Part shown: piece after piece, positions 60,287 to 64,000 of the stretch
How the letters are laid out: every line of letters begins with the position of its first letter
How positions within the stretch are numbered: position 1 is the first letter of the stretch
Assembly: GCA_023422775.1 (NCBI GenBank)
Contig: JAFAGM010000121.1
Coordinates: 17,586 to 81,585, forward strand
Length of the DNA: 64,000 bases
Reading direction: 5' to 3'
Source: Pseudomonadota bacterium
GTDB taxonomy: Bacteria > Pseudomonadota > Alphaproteobacteria > Rhizobiales > Xanthobacteraceae
Translations under genes and position numbers: made by a program
The notes under the pieces: generated by a model
The model's database searches: none
What the model was told of the DNA's origin: nothing
Seen by the model: only the letters and a program-made list of their open reading frames with translations

Positions 60287-61945
60287 TTACGGCGCCAGCG
60301 TCACCGGCGAGAAGTCGACGAACCAGCTCTTCGGCTGCACGAATCCCTTCACCTTCGGGCTCATGGCGCGCGGCGAGACGTCGTGGGCGACATAGAGAAA
60401 CGCCGCATCGTCCACCGAGGCCGCGTGCAGTTCGGCGAGCGCCGCGTCACGTGCCGCAGGGTCGAACGTCTGGCGTGCCTTCGTCACCAGTTCGTCGAAC
60501 TTGGGATTGTTGATGAAACCCCAATTGTTCGACACGGGTGGCGCCATCGACGACTGCAGGAAGCGCACCAGCGCGAAGAACGGGTCCATCGCCGCGTAGG
60601 TGACGTTGGTGGCGTTGGCGCCGTTGGCGGTCGGATCCTTGGCGCCGCGGCGCCAGTTGGTGAACAGCGTGTTCCACTCGATGACGTCGAGCTGGACGTC
60701 GAAATAGCACTCAGCCAGCGCCTGCTGCAGATATTCGTTCATCGGCAAAGGCTGCATCTGGCCCGATCCCGAGGCTGACGTCTGCGTCTTCACCGTCAGC
60801 TTCTTGCTCGGACCGTAGCCGGCTTCCTGCATCAGCTTCTGCGCGGCCTTCAGGTCATACTTGATCTCGAAGCTCGGCTTGCCGCGCCAGGGATGGCCGG
60901 CCTCGAAGGTGCCGGTCGCCGGCACCATCAGGCCGGCGAGCAGGCCCTCCTTCAGGCCTTCGCGATCAATGCAGAGGTTGGCGGCCTTGCGGACGCGGAT
61001 GTCGTTCCAGGGCGAGCCTTCGATGCGCGAGAACTGCCACGGCCAGACGTGCGGCGACTCGTTGGCCTGCAACTGGAAACCGCGCTGCTTGATCTCCTTG
61101 ACCGCATCAGGCGCCGGCGCCTCGACCCAGTCGACCTGGCCGGACAGCAATGCCGCGGTGCGGGCGTTGGCCTCCGGCATCGGCAGCAGCACCATCCTGT
61201 CGATCTTGGGCACACGCGCCTTGTCCCAATAGCCGTCGTTCTTCACCAGTTCGAGCCGCTCGCGCGGGGTGAACTTCGACATCTTCCACGGGCCCGTGCC
61301 TGAAGCGTCCCGGGCAAACGCGGCCCAGGCGGCCTGCGATTTCGCCTTGGCGTCGGCGCCTTCAGCCTTGTCGAAGAACGCCTGCCACTTCGCGGGGCTG
61401 GCCATGAACAAATTGGTCAGGTTGATCGGCAGAAAGCTGTCCGGCTCCTTGGTGGTCAGTTCCACCGTCATGTCGTCGATCTTGCGCGCGGAGGCCAGCG
61501 TCGGCATGCGCGAGGCGGTGACGCCGACCTGGCTGGCGTCGAACTGCGGCGCATCCTGCTTCAGCACCTTGTCGACATTCCAGACCACGGCATCGGCATT
61601 GAACGGCGAGCCGTCGTGGAAGGTGACGCCGGGACGAAGCTTGAACGTCCACTTCTTCTTGTCGGCGTCATCGACCTTCCATTCGGTCGCAAGCCCCGGA
61701 ATCATCACGCTCGGCTTGTCTGCCGACGACAGGTCCCACGCCGTCAGCCCGTCATAAATGGTGAGGCCGGTGAAGCGGTTGCCCTCAAAACCCTGATCAG
61801 GCTGGCCGAGGGTGCGCGGAATATCGGCGGCGGTCATGCCGATCCGCAGCACCGTTTCGGCGCTTGCAAATTGCGGCAGCCCGACCACCAGCGCCGTCGC
61901 CAGCAGCCACGCGGTCGCAGTCTTCTTCGGTTTCTCGTTACGCAT
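60287..61945 (-). CDS. ABC transporter substrate-binding protein (family 5, DppA-like)
   Basis: 552-residue periplasmic protein. The signal peptide is MRNEKPKKTATAWLLATAL...FASA, with cleavage before ETVLRIG. LATEWKVDDADKKKWTFKLRPGVTFHDGSPFNADAVVWNVDKVL is the family 5 (peptide/opine/nickel) signature. ATG 61945 has an AAGGGA site. First gene of the seven-gene transporter/amidase operon. Close relative of the divergent binding protein at 62145, sharing most motifs, so the two probably bind related solutes. Confidence 0.93.
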   Translation of the reverse strand: MRNEKPKKTATAWLLATALVVGLPQFASAETVLRIGMTAADIPRTLGQPDQGFEGNRFTGLTIYDGLTAWDLSSADKPSVMIPGLATEWKVDDADKKKWTFKLRPGVTFHDGSPFNADAVVWNVDKVLKQDAPQFDASQVGVTASRMPTLASARKIDDMTVELTTKEPDSFLPINLTNLFMASPAKWQAFFDKAEGADAKAKSQAAWAAFARDASGTGPWKMSKFTPRERLELVKNDGYWDKARVPKIDRMVLLPMPEANARTAALLSGQVDWVEAPAPDAVKEIKQRGFQLQANESPHVWPWQFSRIEGSPWNDIRVRKAANLCIDREGLKEGLLAGLMVPATGTFEAGHPWRGKPSFEIKYDLKAAQKLMQEAGYGPSKKLTVKTQTSASGSGQMQPLPMNEYLQQALAECYFDVQLDVIEWNTLFTNWRRGAKDPTANGANATNVTYAAMDPFFALVRFLQSSMAPPVSNNWGFINNPKFDELVTKARQTFDPAARDAALAELHAASVDDAAFLYVAHDVSPRAMSPKVKGFVQPKSWFVDFSPVTLAP

Positions 61946-61982
61946 ATGCAGCAATCCCTTCTCGACTTGGGTGACTAAATCT

Positions 61983-62107
61983 TATGCAAAGGTATGCAAC
62001 GCCTGTGCCAAGGAACGCGCTTGCGCGGGGGCGATTAGCCGCACAACTCCCTGTGAGCATGTATGCAAGCGCAGGTCTTTTTGCTCCGCCTGGCACCAAG
62101 CTTGCAT
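61983..62107. promoter_or_regulatory. Repeated TATGCAA motifs in divergent ABC promoter region
   Basis: TATGCAA occurs at 61983-61989, 61993-61999 and 62062-62068, and the inverted form TTGCAT at 62102-62107, all within the 199 bases separating the two binding-protein genes. The recurrence and mixed orientation suggest a regulator's binding sites (possibly GntR- or MocR-like); no regulator gene is adjacent in this window. Confidence 0.45.
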
Positions 62108-62144
62108 TTTTCAGCTCCAGATCCCGCCCGATGGAGCTTAATTC

Positions 62145-63758
62145 ATGCGCACCCGAAATTCGATGCTTCTTGCTGCCACAGCACTTGCCGTCGGAATCTG
62201 TCTTGGCCTGCCTACAATTTCGGCGCAGGCCGAAACCGTTGTGCGCTACGGCATTTCGATGGCGGACATTCCGCTGACCACCGGTCAGCCCGACCGCGGC
62301 GCCGGCGCCTATCAGTTCTCGGCCTACACAATCTACGATCCGCTGGTCGCCTGGGAAATGGACGTCGCCGACCGGCCGGGCAAACTGGTGCCGGGCCTGG
62401 CCACCGAGTGGAAGGTCGACGATGCAGACAAGAAGACGTGGCGCTTCACCCTGCGCCAGGGCGTCAAGTTCCACGACGGAAGCGACTTCAATGCCGACGC
62501 GGTGATCTGGAATCTGGACAAGGTGCTCAACGAAAAGGCACCGCAGTTCGACAAGCGGCAGAGTGCGCAGGTGAAAACCCGCCTGCCGTCGGTGGCGAGC
62601 TACGCCAAGGTTGACGACAAGACCATCGAGATCACGACCAAGACGGTCGATTCCTTCTTCCCCTACCAGATGCTCTGGTTCCTGGTTTCCAGCCCCACGC
62701 AATATGAAAAGCTCGGCAAGGACTGGGACAAGTTCGCCAGCCAACCCTCAGGCACCGGACCGTTCAAGCTGACCAAGCTGGTCCCGCGCGAACTCGCCGA
62801 ACTCACGAAAAACGCCGACTATTGGGACAAGAAGCGGATTGCGAAAGCAGACAAGATCGTACTGATCCCGATGCCGGAGGCGCTGACCCGCACCAACGCA
62901 CTGCTGGCTGGCCAGGTCGACCTGATCGAGACGCCGGCGCCAGATGCCGTGCCGCAGCTCAAATCCGCCGGCATGAAGATCGTCGACAACGTCACGCCGC
63001 ATGTCTGGAATTATCACTTGAGCGTGCTGCCCGGTTCGCCCTGGACCGACATCCGCCTGCGCAAGGCGCTCAACCTCGCGATCGACCGCGACGCCGTTGT
63101 CGGCCTGATGAACGGGCTGGCAAAACCCGCCAAGGGCCAAGTCGATCCGTCGAGCCCGTGGTTCGGCAAACCCTCGTTCGAACTGAAATACGACGTCGCG
63201 GCGGCAAAGAAACTCGTCCAGGAAGCCGGCTACTCCAGGGAAAAGCCGCTGAAGACGACCTTCATCATCGCGCAGGGCGGCACCGGCCAGATGCTGTCGC
63301 TGCCGATGAACGAATTCCTGCAGCAGAGCTTCAAGGAGATCGGCATCGATATCGACTTCAAGGTGGTCGAGCTCGAGGCATTATATACCGCATGGCGCAA
63401 GGGCGCGGCCGACGAGATGAACGCGGGCATCACCTCCAACAACATCGCCTATGTCACGTCCGACCCGCTCTACGCCATCGTGCGCTTCTTCCATTCCGGC
63501 CAGATCGCGCCCGTCGGCGTCAACTGGGGCGGCTACAAGAACCCGAAGGTCGATGCGCTGATCGACGAAGCCAAGCAGACCTTCGATGTCGCCAGGCAGG
63601 ACGCGTTGCTGGCACAGGCCCACGCCCAGATCGTCGACGACGCCACGCTGGTATGGGTGGTGCACGACACCAACCCGCACGCACTGTCGCCGAAGGTGAA
63701 GAAGTTCGTGCAGGCGCAGCACTGGTTCCAGGACCTGACGCAGATCGGGCTGGAGTGA
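62145..63758 (+). CDS. ABC transporter substrate-binding protein (family 5), divergent paralogue
   Basis: 537 residues with signal peptide MRTRNSMLLAATALAVGICL...ISAQA, mature start ETVVRYG. LATEWKVDDADKKTWRFTLRQGVKFHDGSDFNADAVIWNLDKVL is nearly identical to the same stretch of the protein at 60287. Later LVPRELAELTKNADYWDKKRIAKADKIVLIPMPEALTRTNALLAGQVD is also shared in pattern. No permease or ATPase follows before the window ends, so it may use the neighbouring transporter as an alternative receptor. Confidence 0.93.
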   Translation: MRTRNSMLLAATALAVGICLGLPTISAQAETVVRYGISMADIPLTTGQPDRGAGAYQFSAYTIYDPLVAWEMDVADRPGKLVPGLATEWKVDDADKKTWRFTLRQGVKFHDGSDFNADAVIWNLDKVLNEKAPQFDKRQSAQVKTRLPSVASYAKVDDKTIEITTKTVDSFFPYQMLWFLVSSPTQYEKLGKDWDKFASQPSGTGPFKLTKLVPRELAELTKNADYWDKKRIAKADKIVLIPMPEALTRTNALLAGQVDLIETPAPDAVPQLKSAGMKIVDNVTPHVWNYHLSVLPGSPWTDIRLRKALNLAIDRDAVVGLMNGLAKPAKGQVDPSSPWFGKPSFELKYDVAAAKKLVQEAGYSREKPLKTTFIIAQGGTGQMLSLPMNEFLQQSFKEIGIDIDFKVVELEALYTAWRKGAADEMNAGITSNNIAYVTSDPLYAIVRFFHSGQIAPVGVNWGGYKNPKVDALIDEAKQTFDVARQDALLAQAHAQIVDDATLVWVVHDTNPHALSPKVKKFVQAQHWFQDLTQIGLE

Positions 63759-63799
63759 GGACGCGGATCTGGTGCAGGCGCTCTCGCGACCTGGGGAAT

Positions 63800-63899
63800 C
63801 GTCATACTCCGCGAAAGCGGAGTATCCAGTACGCCGCGGCCCTTCGATAAAATCGCGAATGCTCTGGAATACCGGATCACCCGCCTTCGCGCATAGGCG
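63800..63899. repeat. Palindromic repeat, GTCAT family with CCAGTA centre, right end decayed
   Basis: Begins cgtcatactccgcgaaagcg and shares gtatccagtacgccgcggcc with 50688-50790. The right end reads cgccttcgcgcataggcg, so the terminal ATGAC is lost or altered. Confidence 0.75.
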
Positions 63900-63948
63900 T
63901 TAAGGTATGGCACTCATAAATTGATAGCGACGTCTTCGTGGAGGCTCA

Positions 63949-64000
63949 TGGAGATTTCGTCTGAGCGCTCGTCTACAGCGGCGCAGGCAGCGAATGGTCG
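63949..64000 (+). CDS. Possible start of a gene cut by the window end
   Basis: ATG at 63949, preceded closely by GGAGG, opens a frame reading MEISSERSSTAAQAANG to the window edge. Seventeen codons are too few to assign a family. The ribosome-binding site spacing (3 bases) is short, so the start or the gene itself may be wrong. Confidence 0.35.

Overview
The window is high-GC alphaproteobacterial chromosome, most like Bradyrhizobium or a close relative (Nitrobacteraceae). The basis is the gene families (a membrane-bound ferritin exporter of MbfA type, DUF2336, DUF1127, GYD, many acyl-CoA enzymes), the strong G/C preference at third codon positions, and many intergenic palindromic repeats of the kind scattered through Bradyrhizobium and Rhodopseudomonas genomes. 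I see no rRNA or tRNA gene, no integrase, transposase, phage gene or CRISPR array. It reads as ordinary metabolic chromosome, with most novelty in regulatory sites, repeats and a few operons.

Layout. 1-5 kb: PPOX-fold flavoprotein (cut by the window edge), a GST, a small gene and a WYL regulator; a near-identical 22-bp palindrome lies in front of the GST and between the small gene and the regulator. Small orphan genes follow (YkgJ-type, GNAT, DUF3307, GYD). 5-12.3 kb: catalase-like peroxidase, two AraC regulators, a truncated alpha/beta hydrolase remnant, an NDH-2-like flavoprotein, a metallo-beta-lactamase-fold hydrolase and an SDR; the catalase-like gene and the second AraC gene share a ~55-bp upstream element. 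12.7-15.5 kb: enoyl-CoA hydratase and an ankyrin protein.

15.5-29 kb is a large acyl-CoA catabolic block: nitroreductase, two tandem paralogous acyl-CoA dehydrogenases, a third shorter one, a feruloyl-CoA-synthase-like ligase, enoyl-CoA hydratase, 3-hydroxyacyl-CoA dehydrogenase-type SDR and a TetR regulator on the minus strand, divergent from a thiolase, a second acyl-CoA ligase and an epoxide-hydrolase-like enzyme. Together these make one complete beta-oxidation spiral with an activating ligase and a local repressor; the substrate is probably an aromatic or branched acid. 29-38 kb: mbfA, amidase, NTF2-like protein, zinc alcohol dehydrogenase, AidB-like acyl-CoA dehydrogenase, GST, an unusual SDR and another enoyl-CoA hydratase.

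38-46 kb: GNAT, DUF1127, a GcvA-like LysR regulator and tcuAB (tricarballylate oxidation), then small hypothetical genes, DedA and DUF2336. 46-50.7 kb: a translationally coupled operon of two paralogous amidohydrolases and a Rieske ferredoxin, then CinA-type and VOC proteins. 50.8-53.9 kb: a type I secretion ABC transporter and adaptor with no outer-membrane partner in view. 54.6-61.9 kb: a complete oligopeptide-type ABC transporter operon with an amidase and its AtzG-like small partner inserted between the two ATPase genes. It is divergent from a second, paralogous solute-binding protein across a promoter region carrying repeated TATGCAA motifs.

At least eight families of palindromic repeats occupy the gaps. 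Five of them, unrelated in their interiors, end in the same GTCAT...ATGAC (or GTCGTC...GACGAC) termini.
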